A DNA stretch of 64,000 nucleotides from Kosakonia arachidis (GCF_900116535.1 NZ_FPAU01000008.1:62001-126000), one strand, 5' to 3'. Counted from the first letter of the stretch, positions 44,065-55,462 are shown. The notes: generated from the letters alone by a model not told the origin. Program-made: numbers and translations.

Positions 44065-44778
44065 TTACCCACCCAGATAAGCACTGCGCACCGCTTCGTT
44101 CGCCAACAACGCGTCGCCGGTGTCTTCCAGCACTACATGGCCGTTCTCCAGCACGTAGCCACGATCGGCGAGCCTCAGCGCCTGGTTGGCGTTCTGCTCC
44201 ACCAGGAAGATGGTCATCCCTTCTTTGCGCAGTTGTTCGATGGTATCGAAGATTTGCTGAATGATGATGGGTGCCAGGCCCAGCGACGGTTCATCCAGCA
44301 GCAACAAACGCGGCTGGCTCATCAGCGCACGACCAATCGCCAGCATCTGCTGTTCACCGCCGGACATGGTGCCCGCTCGCTGAATACGCCGTTCATGCAG
44401 ACGCGGGAACAGTGCATAAACCCGCTCAATGCGGCTCTGGAACTGTTCACGATCGGCGAAGAAACCGCCCATCGCCAGGTTCTCTTCCACGGTCATTCGT
44501 GAAAAGACACGACGTCCTTCCGGCACAATCGCCACCGCTTCACGCATGATTTTCGCGGTCTGCCAGTCGGTAATCTCTTTACCGTCAAACACAATGTGCC
44601 CGCTGCTCGCCCGCGGATCGCCGCACAGCGTGCCCAGCAGCGTAGTTTTGCCCGCGCCATTAGCGCCAATCAGGGTAACGATTTCACCCTGATTAATATG
44701 CAGGCTGACATCGTGCAGCGCCTGAATCTTGCCGTAGTGGGCGCTAACTTTGTCAAAAGATAACATCACTTTTTCCAT
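44065..44778 (-). CDS. livF: Branched-chain amino acid ABC transporter ATPase LivF
   Basis: An ATPase of 237 residues, as in E. coli. Walker A is GANGAGKTT (38-46), the signature TMSGGEQQML and Walker B LLLLDEP follow. It pairs with LivG at the LivHM channel. I start at 44778 (MEKVMLSFDKV), one base after the livG stop; an ATG at 44790 would overlap livG. Confidence 0.96.
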   Translation of the reverse strand: MEKVMLSFDKVSAHYGKIQALHDVSLHINQGEIVTLIGANGAGKTTLLGTLCGDPRASSGHIVFDGKEITDWQTAKIMREAVAIVPEGRRVFSRMTVEENLAMGGFFADREQFQSRIERVYALFPRLHERRIQRAGTMSGGEQQMLAIGRALMSQPRLLLLDEPSLGLAPIIIQQIFDTIEQLRKEGMTIFLVEQNANQALRLADRGYVLENGHVVLEDTGDALLANEAVRSAYLGG

Positions 44779-44779
44779 C

Positions 44780-45547
44780 TTATGCCTCACCCAGGTATGC
44801 GCGGATCACGTCCGGGTTGTTACGGATCTCTTCCGGCGTCCCGTTCGCCAGCGGCGTCCCCTGGTTCACCACATAAATCCTGTCGGAAATTCCCATCACC
44901 AGTTTCATATCGTGCTCAATGAGCAGAATGGTGGTGTTGTGGTTGTTGCGCAGCTCGACGATCAGTTCGTCCAGCTCTTTGGTCTCTTTCGGGTTGAGAC
45001 CGGCCGCCGGTTCGTCGAGCATCAGGATCTCCGGCTGCGTCACCATGCAACGGACGATCTCCAGACGACGCTGGTCACCGTAAGCCAGGTTACTGGCCTG
45101 ACGGTTAGCATGGGCTAACAAACCGATACGCTCCAGCCACACCGCTGCGCGATCCAGCGCTTCACTTTGTGCCCGGCGGAAGGCCGGAGTTTTCAGCAAG
45201 CCAGAGAAGACGCCGGTTTTCAGTTGCTGATGCTGGCCGACCAGCAGGTTCTCAATCACCGTCATTTCACGGAACAGGCGCACGTGCTGGAAAGTACGTA
45301 CCACACCCATCCGCGCGATTTGCTGGCCCGGCAACCCTTCGAGGTGCTTATCACGCAGCATAATGGTGCCGCCGGTCGGCTTATAGAAACCAGTGAGGCA
45401 GTTAAATACGGTGGTTTTCCCCGCACCGTTCGGACCAATCAGCGAAACGATCTCTTGTGGATGCAGATCCAGCGCGACGTTGTTCACTGCCAGCAGACCG
45501 CCGAATCGCATCATCAGGCCGTTTACGGATAACAATGGCTGACTCAT
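44780..45547 (-). CDS. livG: Branched-chain amino acid ABC transporter ATPase LivG
   Basis: An ATPase of 255 residues, as in E. coli. Walker A is GPNGAGKTT (38-46); the signature region [12 protein letters not shown] departs from LSGGQ, as is normal for LivG. Walker B is ILMLDEP. I start at 45547 ([10 protein letters not shown]), overlapping livM by four bases; the longer frame to 45625 runs into livM. Confidence 0.96.
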   Translation of the reverse strand: MSQPLLSVNGLMMRFGGLLAVNNVALDLHPQEIVSLIGPNGAGKTTVFNCLTGFYKPTGGTIMLRDKHLEGLPGQQIARMGVVRTFQHVRLFREMTVIENLLVGQHQQLKTGVFSGLLKTPAFRRAQSEALDRAAVWLERIGLLAHANRQASNLAYGDQRRLEIVRCMVTQPEILMLDEPAAGLNPKETKELDELIVELRNNHNTTILLIEHDMKLVMGISDRIYVVNQGTPLANGTPEEIRNNPDVIRAYLGEA

Positions 45548-46817
45548 GCCTGCTCTCCTTTCGCTTGCCCGCTTTTCAATTTCAACTGCGGACGGGTCAT
45601 CGGCAGCAAGCCTTGCGGACGCCAAATCATCATCAGTACCATCAAACCACCCAGCATCAACATGCTGTATTCATTAAAATCACGCATCAGCTCGCGGGAA
45701 ACCACCAGCAAGATGGCCGCGAGAATAACCGCAAACTGCGAACCCATACCGCCCAGTACCACAATCGCCAGCACAAAGGCTGATTCGGCAAAGGTAAAAG
45801 ATTCCGGGCTGACAAAACCCTGGCGAGCAGCGAACAGCGTTCCGGCAAAACCGGCAAACGCGGCGCTGATGGTAAAGGCGGTCAGCTTGATGTGCGTCGG
45901 ATTCAGCCCCAACGAGCGGCAGGCGATTTCATCTTCACGCAGCGCTTCCCACGCACGGCCAAGCGGCATACGCAGCAGGCGGTTAATGACAAACAGCGTG
46001 ACCACGACCAATAGCAGTGCTACCAGATAGAGGAAAACCACGCGGTCATTCGGATCATAGGCCACATGGAAGAAGTTGCTGAAGGTATCCCAGCCGCCTT
46101 CACGCGCAGTACGGCTGAACTCCAGACCGAACAGCGTCGGTTTCGGGATCTGACTGATGCCATTCGGGCCGCCGGTAATTTCAGTGTTATTCAGCAGCAG
46201 GATACGGACGATTTCACCGAAGCCGAGCGTTACAATCGCCAGATAATCACCGCGCAGACGCAACACAGGAAAGCCCAACAGAAACCCGGCAGCAGCAGAA
46301 ACCAGCCCCGCCAGCGGCAGACAAGTCCAGAAACCCAGCCCGTAATAGTGGTTCAACAACGCGAAGGTATAGGCACCGATGGCGTAAAAACCACCATAGC
46401 CCAGCACCAGCAAGCCGGAAAGCCCCACTACGACATTCAACCCCAGGCCGAGGATGATATAAATCATCGTCATGGTGGCGATATCCACCGTGCCGCGCGA
46501 CACAACAAACGGCCATGCCACAGCGATAACCAGCAGCGCCAGCAGGAACAGTTTTTGTTTTACCGTAGAGCCATCGATCGACGGCATAACGAATTTCGGA
46601 CCGGAAACACCGCGCAGGTTTTTCTGTAACAGCGGACGCAGCAACTGGAAGAAAAAGACCACGGCAGTGCCAATGATCATCCACTGCCAGCGGATATTCG
46701 CCGCCGTGTTCACCACCAGTTTGGTACCATCCAGGTCAAGCTGGACACCCATAAAGACGCCAGCCAGCACGAAGAACATCGCGGCGGAAAGCAGCGCCAT
46801 CGCAAAATGCATCGGTT

Positions 46818-46821
<4 letters not shown>
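45544..46821 (-). CDS. livM: Branched-chain amino acid ABC transporter permease LivM
   Basis: An inner-membrane permease of 425 residues, as in E. coli, with an extended N-terminal hydrophobic part before the LivM core. The cytoplasmic coupling loop includes [20 protein letters not shown]. It forms the channel with LivH. It overlaps livH and livG by four bases each, indicating tight translational coupling. Confidence 0.96.
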
Positions 46822-47744
<923 letters not shown>

Positions 47745-47798
47745 AACTTAACCTTCTTAAAACTTCCCGAGCATTACGCCCGGGAAGCGGGATGACAG

Positions 47799-48908
47799 TT
47801 ATTTCGCCACAGAGGACGAACCATCGGCGTGCCATTGGAAGACGCCAAACTCAAATCCTTTCAGATCGCCTTTTTCATCCCAGTTCAGCGGCCCAATCAC
47901 GGTTTTAGCCCCGTTGGCTTTTAAATCTTTGATAAGCGTCAGCGGTTCGTCGCTGCCGGTACGCTCCAGCGCGGTCTCCAGCGATTGCACGGCGGCATAA
48001 GTGATCCACACATATGGCCCGCTCGCATCTTTCTTCTCCGCTTTCAGGGCATCGACGATGCTCTGGTTCGCCGGATCCTGGTCATAGCGCTTCGGCATGG
48101 TTACCAACATACCTTCCGCCGCATTGCCCGCGATGTTAGACAGAGAAGCGTTACCTACGCCTTCCGGCCCCATAAACTGAGTTTTCAGTCCGCTGGCGCG
48201 CGCCTGACGCAGCATTTGCCCCATCTCAGGGTAATAGCCACCGTAGTAGACAAAATCGATATTTTCTTTTTGCAGGCGGGCAATAAGCGCGGAGAAATCT
48301 TTTTCACCAGCGGTGATGCTATCAAAGAAAACAATGTTTGCGCCGCCAGCTTTCAACCCTTCCTGCACGGAACGCGCAAGACCCTCACCATACTGCTGCT
48401 TATCGTGAATGATGGCGATACGCTGCGGTTTAACCGAATTCAGAATGTATTTCGCGGCGGTCGGCCCCTGTGAAGAGTCCAGCCCGGCGGTACGCATAAT
48501 GTATTGATAACCGCGTTGAGTCAGTTCCGGATTCGTCGCGCCAGGCGTGATCATCAGAATACCTTCGTCTTCGTAGATATCAGATGCAGGCTGCGTGGAG
48601 GATGAGCAGAGATGGCCAATTACATATTTCACGCCGTCGTTAACGATTTTGTTCGCTACAGCAACGGCTTGCTTCGGGTCACAGGCGTCGTCGTACTCAA
48701 CAGCAACCAGTTTGTCGCCTTTGATTCCGCCTTTGGCATTGATATCGTGGATAGCCTGGCGCGCGCCGTTAAATTCCATGTCACCCCACTGGGCAACAGG
48801 GCCGGACATCGCCCCAACAACCGCCACTTTAATATCCTTCGCCATGGCCGCGTGAGACATCGCAAGTGCAACCATTCCCGCGATTAATGTCTTCGCGTTC
48901 CTTCTCAT
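47799..48908 (-). CDS. livK: Leucine-specific binding protein
   Basis: A periplasmic type I binding protein of 369 residues, as in E. coli. A signal peptide covers about 1-23 ([10 protein letters not shown], AxA cleavage). The disulfide pair lies in DDACDPKQ and [10 protein letters not shown]. It is the close paralogue of LivJ at 50010-51113; the assignment as LivK rests on its place at the head of livKHMGF and on sequence. LivK prefers leucine in E. coli. Confidence 0.95.
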   Translation of the reverse strand: MRRNAKTLIAGMVALAMSHAAMAKDIKVAVVGAMSGPVAQWGDMEFNGARQAIHDINAKGGIKGDKLVAVEYDDACDPKQAVAVANKIVNDGVKYVIGHLCSSSTQPASDIYEDEGILMITPGATNPELTQRGYQYIMRTAGLDSSQGPTAAKYILNSVKPQRIAIIHDKQQYGEGLARSVQEGLKAGGANIVFFDSITAGEKDFSALIARLQKENIDFVYYGGYYPEMGQMLRQARASGLKTQFMGPEGVGNASLSNIAGNAAEGMLVTMPKRYDQDPANQSIVDALKAEKKDASGPYVWITYAAVQSLETALERTGSDEPLTLIKDLKANGAKTVIGPLNWDEKGDLKGFEFGVFQWHADGSSSVAK

Positions 48909-49395
48909 TGTTGTAAATCCCCATTCGTGATGTCGTGTTTACACTTTATTCTTCGCGCCGCAAATGTGGTGCTTTTCTGCTCGCTAAATCATTTGTGTAA
49001 TAATTTTGTTTTTTTATGGTTAAAAAGCATTCTGTACTTTTAATGCACAACGCTATTTTTACCAGCGCCTTTAATGGTTTAGCGCAGTTTTTTGGCAAAA
49101 ACCAGACTAAATCCTCTATTTTTCAGGCGATTAAGCACAGATAATATTCTGTATTTAATCGGAGATAAACAAAAAAAGTCCTATTATCAGCATAAAATAA
49201 TGGTACATAAAGTGGAACAAATCGCTACCTGTCAGGTTAAAATGCTACCTGTTTTTCAATCCCTAATGTTTCACACTGGCTAAGCGTCTGTGGCAAAATT
49301 ATTCCCCTGCCAAATGAAAAATAAAAAACCACCCCTCCCGGACCGATAAAATTGATTACACTCACACTCTCTTTTGCGTTTTGGACAAGCTGTAC
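48909..49395. other. livK-panM intergenic region
   Basis: The 487 AT-rich bases separate divergent livK and panM. They hold T tracts (for example 49009-49016 and 49090-49096) and short A-rich blocks, suggestive of Lrp-type control of livK, but I cannot assign a specific site. No gene or clear terminator is visible. Confidence 0.5.
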
Positions 49396-49779
49396 ATGAA
49401 ATTGACTATCATCCGACTGGTAACCTTTACCGAGCAGGATCATATTGATTTAGCGAAAGTCTGGCCGGAATACTCCCCCGCATCCCTTGAAGTGGATGAT
49501 GACCACCGCATTTATGCGGCCCGTTTTAACGATCGCCTTTTGGCCGCCGTGCGCGTAACCCTGATCGGCACCGAAGGTGCGCTGGATTCGCTGCGCGTAC
49601 GCGATATCACACGCCGTCGCGGCGTTGGGCAGTACCTCGTTGAAGAAGTGATTCGTAATAACCCCAGCATCACCCGTTGGTGGATTGCCGATATTGGGGT
49701 CGAAGATCGCAATGTGATGGCGGCGTTCGCTCAGACGCTGGGCTTTACCGCGCAGGAAAATGGCTGGGAAAAACGTTAA
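49396..49779 (+). CDS. panM: PanD regulatory factor PanM (PanZ)
   Basis: A GNAT-fold protein of 127 residues, as in E. coli. It binds aspartate decarboxylase PanD, promotes its self-cleavage to the pyruvoyl form and couples activity to CoA/acetyl-CoA level. The acetyl-CoA loop is RRRGVGQYLVEEV. I start at the ATG at 49396 (MKLTIIRL), the family N-terminus; the ribosome site is weak. A TTG at 49381 would add five residues. A REP follows 17 bases after the stop. Confidence 0.93.
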   Translation: MKLTIIRLVTFTEQDHIDLAKVWPEYSPASLEVDDDHRIYAARFNDRLLAAVRVTLIGTEGALDSLRVRDITRRRGVGQYLVEEVIRNNPSITRWWIADIGVEDRNVMAAFAQTLGFTAQENGWEKR

Positions 49780-49796
49780 CCCTCCTCTGTAGAGTT

Positions 49797-49825
49797 GCCT
49801 GATGGCGCTACACTTATCAGGCCGA
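49797..49825. repeat. REP element after panM
   Basis: GCCTGATGGCGCTACACTTA and TCAGGCCGAC give the imperfect palindrome of a REP unit. It lies between converging panM and livJ. Confidence 0.78.
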
Positions 49826-49842
49826 CACTCAACAAAAGCGCA

Positions 49843-49870
49843 TAAAAAAGCCGGGGATTTACCCCGGCTT
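49843..49870 (-). terminator. Terminator of livJ
   Basis: AAGCCGGGG (49848-49856) pairs with CCCCGGCTT (49862-49870) around ATTTA; six T follow on the minus strand. It lies about 140 bases after the livJ stop. Confidence 0.85.
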
Positions 49871-50009
49871 GCAAAACTGTTGACCAGACATTTCGTTTCA
49901 TGTGCAGGCAAGCTCGCTCATCCCCGGAAACTGACTGGAATAAGTGACCGGGGTGAATGAATGCCACCACTGCACCAGCGGCGCAAAAGGCAACGGTCAG
50001 TTCAGAAAA

Positions 50010-51113
50010 TTACTTAGCGTCAGTCGCCGTACCATTCGCGTGCCAGGTAAACACACCAAACTCAAAGCCTTTCAGATCGCCCTTCTGATCCCATGACAGC
50101 GGCCCCATCACGGTGTCAACAGTGTGCCCTTTCAGATAAGTGGCAATCGCAGCCGGTTCCGCAGTCTGGTTCAGACCTGCCGCCAGAGATTGCACGGCTG
50201 CGTAGGTGGTCCATACGAATGCGCCGCTCGGATCCTGTTTCTTCGCTTTGATAGCATCAACAATCGGTTTGTTCGCCGGAATCTGATCGTAGTTCTTCGG
50301 CTTCGTCACCAGCATGCCTTCTGCTGCATCGCCCGCGATGTTAGACAGGGAGACGTTCGCTACACCTTCCGGCCCCATAAACTGGGTTTTCAGGCCAGCC
50401 GCGCGTGACTGACGCAGGATCTGCCCCATTTCCGGGTGATAGCCGCCGTAGTAAACGAAATCGATGTTCTCTTTTTTCAGACGCGCCACCAGCGTGGAGA
50501 AATCTTTCTCACCTGCGGTGATACCGTCAAAGAACACCACGTTGGCGCCACCTTTTTTCAGACCGTCCTGCACAGCACGCGCCAGACCTTCACCGTACTG
50601 CTGTTTGTCGTGGATGACCGCGATGCGTTGCGGTTTCACTTTATCCAGAATGTATTTCGCAGCGGTCGGGCCCTGATCGGAATCCAGGCCAGTCGTACGC
50701 AGCGTCAATTTGTAACCACGCGCAGTCAGCTCAGGTGCTGTCGCCGCAGGTGTGATCATCAGAATACCTTCGTCTTCATAGATATCCGACGCAGGCTGAG
50801 TAGAAGAGGAGCACAGGTGACCGATAACATATTTGATGCCGTCGTTGACCACTTTGTTGGCTACAGCAACCGCTTGTTTCGGGTCACACGCATCATCATA
50901 TTTTACCGCTACCAGTTTGTCGCCTTTGATGCCGCCCTTCGCGTTGATGTCTGCGATAGCCTGCTCAGCGCCGGTAAATTCCTGGTCGCCGTACTGCGCA
51001 ACCGGACCGGACATCGCACCGACAACGGCAACTTTAATATCTTTGGCGAATGCCACGTTGCTCATTGCTAACGCAATACATCCTGCCAGTAACGCTTTGC
51101 CCTTCATTTTCAT
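50010..51113 (-). CDS. livJ: Leu/Ile/Val-binding protein LivJ
   Basis: A periplasmic type I binding protein of 367 residues, as in E. coli. A signal peptide covers about 1-23 ([13 protein letters not shown], AxA cleavage). Cysteines in DDACDPKQ and [10 protein letters not shown] form the family disulfide. It feeds the LivHMGF channel with leucine, isoleucine and valine. I start at 51113 ([11 protein letters not shown]) by alignment; AGGA at the start fits the ATG at 51107 (MKGKALL) at least as well, which would drop two residues. Confidence 0.95.
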   Translation of the reverse strand: MKMKGKALLAGCIALAMSNVAFAKDIKVAVVGAMSGPVAQYGDQEFTGAEQAIADINAKGGIKGDKLVAVKYDDACDPKQAVAVANKVVNDGIKYVIGHLCSSSTQPASDIYEDEGILMITPAATAPELTARGYKLTLRTTGLDSDQGPTAAKYILDKVKPQRIAVIHDKQQYGEGLARAVQDGLKKGGANVVFFDGITAGEKDFSTLVARLKKENIDFVYYGGYHPEMGQILRQSRAAGLKTQFMGPEGVANVSLSNIAGDAAEGMLVTKPKNYDQIPANKPIVDAIKAKKQDPSGAFVWTTYAAVQSLAAGLNQTAEPAAIATYLKGHTVDTVMGPLSWDQKGDLKGFEFGVFTWHANGTATDAK

Positions 51114-51325
51114 CCTGAGTTTCCCCATTGTTATGGTTATTGCATTTGTTGTGATGTTGTTGTGTGGCACATTATTTTCCTTACCATCATAAGAAAAGAA
51201 TATGATAGTAGTTATTAACCATTCTGCCGGTGCCTTAGCAGCATACTCTGCTAAAACATACCCCATTTTTCGGAATATGGAATAACAATTTTGAAGGTTA
51301 TGCGACAGAGTGATGACACACTGTA

Positions 51326-51352
51326 AAAAAGCCGCCCATAAGGCGGCTAAAT
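51326..51352 (-). terminator. Terminator of the aminotransferase gene
   Basis: AGCCGCC (51330-51336) pairs with GGCGGCT (51342-51348). Six T follow on the minus strand, directly after the stop of the aminotransferase gene at 51355. It separates that gene from livJ. Confidence 0.85.
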
Positions 51353-51354
51353 AG

Positions 51355-52620
51355 TTAGCGGGTCAGTGACTGTTGGATAATATCCAGCGCTTTGCGGAAC
51401 TGAACTTCCGGAATGGTTAACGGATAGAGGAAACGGATCACATTGCCGTAGACACCACAGCTCAGCAGTAGCACGCCTGCCGCCAGCGCGTTGTCCTGCA
51501 CCTGTTTGGTAAATTCAGGCGATGGCGCGCCAGTACTGGGATCGTTAAATTCCACGGCCACCATCGAGCCCTGTGCGCGGATATCTGCAATGTACGGGCA
51601 CTGCGCTTTTGCCTGCGTCAGCATTTCCACCAGATGTTTGCCCAGATGGTTAGCACGTTCACACAAGTTTTCTTCGTCGATAACATCCAGCACCGCGTGT
51701 GCTGCGGCAACCGCCAGCGGATTACCGGCGTAAGTGCCGCCCAGGCCACCAGGCGCAGGCGCATCCATTACCTCTGCGCGACCGGCAACCGCCGACAGCG
51801 GTAATCCGCCCGCCAGGCTTTTCGCCATAGTGATCAGATCTGGTTTAACATCATAATACTCGGTAGCGAACAATTTCCCGGTACGGGCAAAGCCGCTCTG
51901 CACCTCATCAACAATCAGCAGAATTCCGTGGTTGTCACACAGTTTGCGCAGCGCGTTCATAAAATCCGCTGGTGCCACGTTAAAACCGCCTTCGCCCTGT
52001 ACCGGCTCCAGAAGAATGGCCGCAACCTGATCCGGCGCGATATCCGCTTTAAAGATGCGTTCAAGACTTTTCAGCGCATCGTCAGTACTGACGCCGTGCA
52101 GTGCATTCGGATATTGTGCGTGGTAAATCGAACCGGGGAACGGGCCAAACCCGATTTTGTACGGTGCAACTTTCCCGGTCAGTGCCATGGTCATAAACGT
52201 ACGTCCATGGAAACCACCGCCGAAGGTAATCACACCAGGGCGTTTGGTGTAAGCGCGGGCAATTTTTACCGCATTCTCCACCGCTTCCGCGCCGGTTGAG
52301 AAAAACGCCGTTTTCGCCGGGCCATCAACTGGCACGCGTTCATTAATACGTTCCGCCAGCGAAACATAGCTTTCGTAAGGAACAATTTGATAAGCGGTGT
52401 GCGTAAATGCCTGCAACTGTTTTTCCACCGCAGCCATTACTTTCGGGTGGCGATGCCCAGTGTTAAGCACCGCGATCCCGGCGGCAAAGTCGATTACCTC
52501 GTTGCCTTCGACATCCCATAATGTGGCATTTTCTGCTTTTTCCGCATAAAAACTGCACATCACGCCAATCCCGCGCGGCGTAGCCTTTAAACGGCGCTGA
52601 TGTAGTTCGTTATTCTTCAC
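51355..52620 (-). CDS. Class III aminotransferase, GABA:2-oxoglutarate type (PuuE/GabT-like)
   Basis: A cytoplasmic PLP enzyme of 421 residues, most like E. coli PuuE (421) and then GabT. The Schiff-base lysine is Lys267 in TMAKSLAGG, and Asp238 in IVDEVQ contacts the PLP ring. [17 protein letters not shown]-like [11 protein letters not shown] and the [14 protein letters not shown] segment are typical of GABA transaminases. It would convert 4-aminobutyrate (or a related omega-amino acid) and 2-oxoglutarate to succinic semialdehyde and glutamate. No succinate semialdehyde dehydrogenase or permease is beside it. It is divergent from a MocR regulator across 103 bases; E. coli K-12 has neither here. 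I leave the symbol blank because puuE and gabT cannot be told apart by context. Confidence 0.85.
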   Translation of the reverse strand: MKNNELHQRRLKATPRGIGVMCSFYAEKAENATLWDVEGNEVIDFAAGIAVLNTGHRHPKVMAAVEKQLQAFTHTAYQIVPYESYVSLAERINERVPVDGPAKTAFFSTGAEAVENAVKIARAYTKRPGVITFGGGFHGRTFMTMALTGKVAPYKIGFGPFPGSIYHAQYPNALHGVSTDDALKSLERIFKADIAPDQVAAILLEPVQGEGGFNVAPADFMNALRKLCDNHGILLIVDEVQSGFARTGKLFATEYYDVKPDLITMAKSLAGGLPLSAVAGRAEVMDAPAPGGLGGTYAGNPLAVAAAHAVLDVIDEENLCERANHLGKHLVEMLTQAKAQCPYIADIRAQGSMVAVEFNDPSTGAPSPEFTKQVQDNALAAGVLLLSCGVYGNVIRFLYPLTIPEVQFRKALDIIQQSLTR

Positions 52621-52658
52621 CTGATGACCCTCGTCTGTGTTCGTTGTTGCTGCATCTG

Positions 52659-52690
52659 TTGTGAAAACATGACATAAGTGGTTCTATAAT
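52659..52690 (+). promoter_or_regulatory. Candidate promoter and control region of the MocR gene
   Basis: TATAAT (52685-52690) is a perfect -10 hexamer 34 bases before the TTG start; a -35 is weaker (GTGAAA at 52661-52666, spacer 18). GTGGTTCT (52678-52685) and GTACCAGT further on (52694-52701) are candidate MocR half sites, but not a proven operator. Confidence 0.5.
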
Positions 52691-52723
52691 CGAGTACCAG
52701 TTTTGAATAATTGAGGGATCCAA

Positions 52724-54217
52724 TTGCGCTCGCTCGTCTCTGACTTGCTGCAGCTGCGTCTGGACGAGCAGCACGAAGGCAAGCTGCATAAGAAATTATA
52801 TAACGCGATTCGCCTGTCGATACTCGACGGTAGCCTGCCGACGCAAAGCCGCCTGCCACCGAGCCGCGATTTAGCCGCGCAACTGAATGTGTCGCGCAAT
52901 ACAGTGCTGACGGTGTATGAGCAGTTACTGGCTGAAGGCTATGTTGTTTCCCGTACCGGCAGCGGCACCTTTGTGGCAGGTACCGTCCCGGACAGCCTGC
53001 TTTCCGCGCCCCTGACTGCGGGTGAAAAACTCAGCGCCAGCCTGCCTTCACAACTTTCTGCCCGCGGCCAGCATCTGCTGAGCCATAGCAATGCCAGCGC
53101 GCGCCAATGGGGTGCGTTTCTGCCGGGCGTCCCGGATATCAACGCTTTCCCGCATGCACTGTTGCGAAAAATACAGTCTCGCGTAAGTCGAAAACCGCAG
53201 GCAATACAGCTTTCTTATAGCAACGCTGGCGGCAGCAGCGCGCTGCAGCAGGCGCTGGTGGAATATTTGCGGGTAACGCGCTCGGTTCGCTGTAACGCAG
53301 AGCAGATCCTGATTACGGAAGGTATTCATCAGGCCATTGATCTGGTCTCGCGCATGCTGTGCAATCCTGGCGATCTGGCGTGGATTGAGGAGCCAGCCTA
53401 CTGGGGAATTCGTAATGTGCTGGCGGTAAATGGCGTTAACTTGCAGGCCATAGAAGTCGACAGATCCGGGATGAACCCGCCGGAGCCAGGCGATACGCCG
53501 CCAAAACTGATTTTCGTTACCCCTTCGCATCAGTATCCGCTGGGCTGCGTGATGAGCCTGGAGCGCCGCCAGCGGCTATTAGCGCTGGCGCGGCAAACCG
53601 GAAGCTGGATTATCGAGGATGATTATGACAGCGAATTCCGCTTCTCGGGTCAGCCCATTCCCGCCTTGCAGGGGTTGGTGGACGATGCGCCAGTGATTTA
53701 CACCGGTACATTCAGTAAAACGCTCTACCCTGGGTTGCGGCTCGGTTATCTGGTGTTACCGCGCCCGCTAATGCAGGCGCTAAAAACCGCGCATGCCGAA
53801 CTCTATCGCGGCGGGCGTTTGCTGGATCAGGAAGCGCTGGCGCAGTTCATTCGCGAGGGGCATTACACGGCGCATATTCGCCGGATGCGGTTACTGTACG
53901 CCCGTCGCCGCGCGCGGCTGGCGCAGCTTATCACCGATTATCTTGGCAAAGAGGCGCTTAGCGAGTTTAACGATAATGCCGGTCTGCATCTGGTGTTGTC
54001 GTTGCCTGCTTCCTGCGATGATGTCGCGCTGGCGCAAACGGCTAACGTCCGTGGCATTCTGGTGCGGCCGCTGTCGCGTTATTACAGCGGCGACAGGTCA
54101 GCGCGCGGCCTGTTGATGGGATTTGCGGCGATGGAGGAAGAAGAGATGGAGCCAGTATTTGCCGAGCTTGCGGCGCTGATACGCGAAACGTCGGGAAGCA
54201 AAAATAGCGCGCGTTAA
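52724..54217 (+). CDS. MocR-family (GntR/aminotransferase fusion) transcriptional regulator
   Basis: A 497-residue regulator joining a GntR winged HTH (LPPSRDLAAQLNVSRNTVLTVYEQLLAEGY, about 44-73) to a type I aminotransferase-fold domain. Asp300 in IIEDDYDSEF and Lys332 in TGTFSKTLYPG are the PLP-binding residues, so the effector is probably PLP or a PLP adduct. Relatives include GabR and PdxR. The start is a TTG with GAGGGA six to seven bases ahead; no better ATG is near. It is divergent from the aminotransferase gene and is its likely activator, on the GabR-gabT model. The signal it senses is unknown. Confidence 0.85.
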   Translation: MRSLVSDLLQLRLDEQHEGKLHKKLYNAIRLSILDGSLPTQSRLPPSRDLAAQLNVSRNTVLTVYEQLLAEGYVVSRTGSGTFVAGTVPDSLLSAPLTAGEKLSASLPSQLSARGQHLLSHSNASARQWGAFLPGVPDINAFPHALLRKIQSRVSRKPQAIQLSYSNAGGSSALQQALVEYLRVTRSVRCNAEQILITEGIHQAIDLVSRMLCNPGDLAWIEEPAYWGIRNVLAVNGVNLQAIEVDRSGMNPPEPGDTPPKLIFVTPSHQYPLGCVMSLERRQRLLALARQTGSWIIEDDYDSEFRFSGQPIPALQGLVDDAPVIYTGTFSKTLYPGLRLGYLVLPRPLMQALKTAHAELYRGGRLLDQEALAQFIREGHYTAHIRRMRLLYARRRARLAQLITDYLGKEALSEFNDNAGLHLVLSLPASCDDVALAQTANVRGILVRPLSRYYSGDRSARGLLMGFAAMEEEEMEPVFAELAALIRETSGSKNSAR

Positions 54218-54288
54218 AAAATAACAGGCTGAAAGCCGAAAGCTTTGCGAACCCCAAGCTGACTGTGGGTTTCCTAAAGACAACAAAA

Positions 54289-54318
54289 AGCCGGGCGAGG
54301 CTTGCGCCGACCCGGCTT
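54289..54318 (-). terminator. Terminator of rpoH
   Basis: AAGCCGGG (54289-54296) pairs with CCCGGCTT (54311-54318). On the minus strand five T follow, 15 bases after the rpoH stop. It could also stop the converging MocR transcript. Confidence 0.85.
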
Positions 54319-54333
54319 CTTCACGACATACGC

Positions 54334-55191
54334 TTACGCTTCGATAGCAGCGCGCAGTTTTTTCATCGCGTTCTTCTCAAGCTGTCGTACACGCTCGGCG
54401 GAAACGCCGTAACGGTCGGCCAGCTCCTGCAGTGTGGACTTGTTCTCTTCGTCCAGCCAGCGGGCGCGGATGATCTGCTGGCTGCGTTCGTCCAGCCCTT
54501 TCATTGCGTCGGTCAGTTTGTTGGCGGCCTGCTCTTCCCAGTTGTCGTCTTCAATGCCATCGGCAAAGTTCGACGATTTATCCTGTAAATAGAGCACGGG
54601 AGCCATCGGCTGGCTGTCCTGAGCGTCATCGTCCGGGGACATATCAAACGTCATGTCCTGCGCCGCCATACGCGATTCCATTTCACGCACGTCTTTGCTG
54701 GTCACGCCCAGTTCACGGGCCACCATTTCGACTTCGTCCTGGTTAAACCAGCCCAGACGCTGTTTTGCTTTACGCAGATTAAAGAACAGCTTGCGCTGTG
54801 CTTTGGTAGTTGCCACTTTCACGATACGCCAGTTGCGCAGCACATACTCGTGGATCTCAGCTTTGATCCAGTGCACGGCGAAGGAAACCAGTCGCACACC
54901 CACTTCCGGGTTGAAGCGACGCACAGCTTTCATCAGGCCGATATTACCTTCCTGGATAAGATCCGCCTGCGGCAGACCATAGCCCGAGTAATTACGAGCA
55001 ATATGAACAACAAAGCGCAGGTGAGACAGAATCAGCTTTTTCGCTGCTTCCAGATCGCCCTGGTAATGCAGCTTTTCAGCCAGCGCCCGTTCTTCATCAG
55101 CCGTCAACATCGGCCATGCGTTAGCGGCCCGGACATAAGACTCCAGGTTACCAACAGGGGCTAAAGCTAAAGTTTGCATTTCTTTGGTCAT
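54334..55191 (-). CDS. rpoH: Heat-shock sigma factor sigma-32
   Basis: RpoH of 285 residues (E. coli 284). It directs RNA polymerase to heat-shock promoters. Region 2 contains [32 protein letters not shown], the RpoH box [18 protein letters not shown] lies near 132-150, and region 4 has [22 protein letters not shown]. In E. coli, mRNA secondary structure in the early coding region limits translation until heat melts it; high sequence conservation here suggests the same. A sigma-E promoter and DnaA boxes lie upstream. Confidence 0.97.
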   Translation of the reverse strand: MTKEMQTLALAPVGNLESYVRAANAWPMLTADEERALAEKLHYQGDLEAAKKLILSHLRFVVHIARNYSGYGLPQADLIQEGNIGLMKAVRRFNPEVGVRLVSFAVHWIKAEIHEYVLRNWRIVKVATTKAQRKLFFNLRKAKQRLGWFNQDEVEMVARELGVTSKDVREMESRMAAQDMTFDMSPDDDAQDSQPMAPVLYLQDKSSNFADGIEDDNWEEQAANKLTDAMKGLDERSQQIIRARWLDEENKSTLQELADRYGVSAERVRQLEKNAMKKLRAAIEA

Positions 55192-55293
55192 TCAAATCCT
55201 CTCAATTTACTTTCCACTGGCGGCGGTCTGTCCGCAGTCAAGCAACAAACATGCCAGTACTTATGAGCAACGAGATTAGCATTCACATTTGTA

Positions 55294-55321
55294 TCAGACA
55301 GTGATTTTATCCACAAGTTCC
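55294..55321 (-). promoter_or_regulatory. Sigma-E promoter (P3-like) of rpoH
   Basis: On the minus strand GGAACTT (55315-55321) and TCTGA (55294-55298) match sigma-E -35 and -10 elements with 16 bases between. This is the E. coli rpoH P3 arrangement, used at extreme heat and envelope stress. Confidence 0.8.
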
Positions 55322-55339
55322 ATGTCACCCTGTGAATAA
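55307..55339. promoter_or_regulatory. DnaA boxes upstream of rpoH
   Basis: TTATCCACA (55307-55315) is a perfect DnaA box and TGTGAATAA (55331-55339) is the inverted TTATTCACA. E. coli rpoH P3 and P4 are DnaA-repressed. The first box lies inside the sigma-E promoter spacer. Confidence 0.75.
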
Positions 55340-55462
55340 ATTACGCACAAATTGTGACATCTGGATGAAAAAACCGGTGCAAGGAAAACATCAGAAAGGG
55401 GCGATACGCTTTCCCTGCTACGGGAATACTTCATTGCAGGGAAAGAGTATACCAGAGTTTTT

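Noticed and set aside
45548-45625. N-terminal extension of livG
   Set aside because: It lies inside livM in another frame; the family start is at 45547 with the usual four-base overlap.
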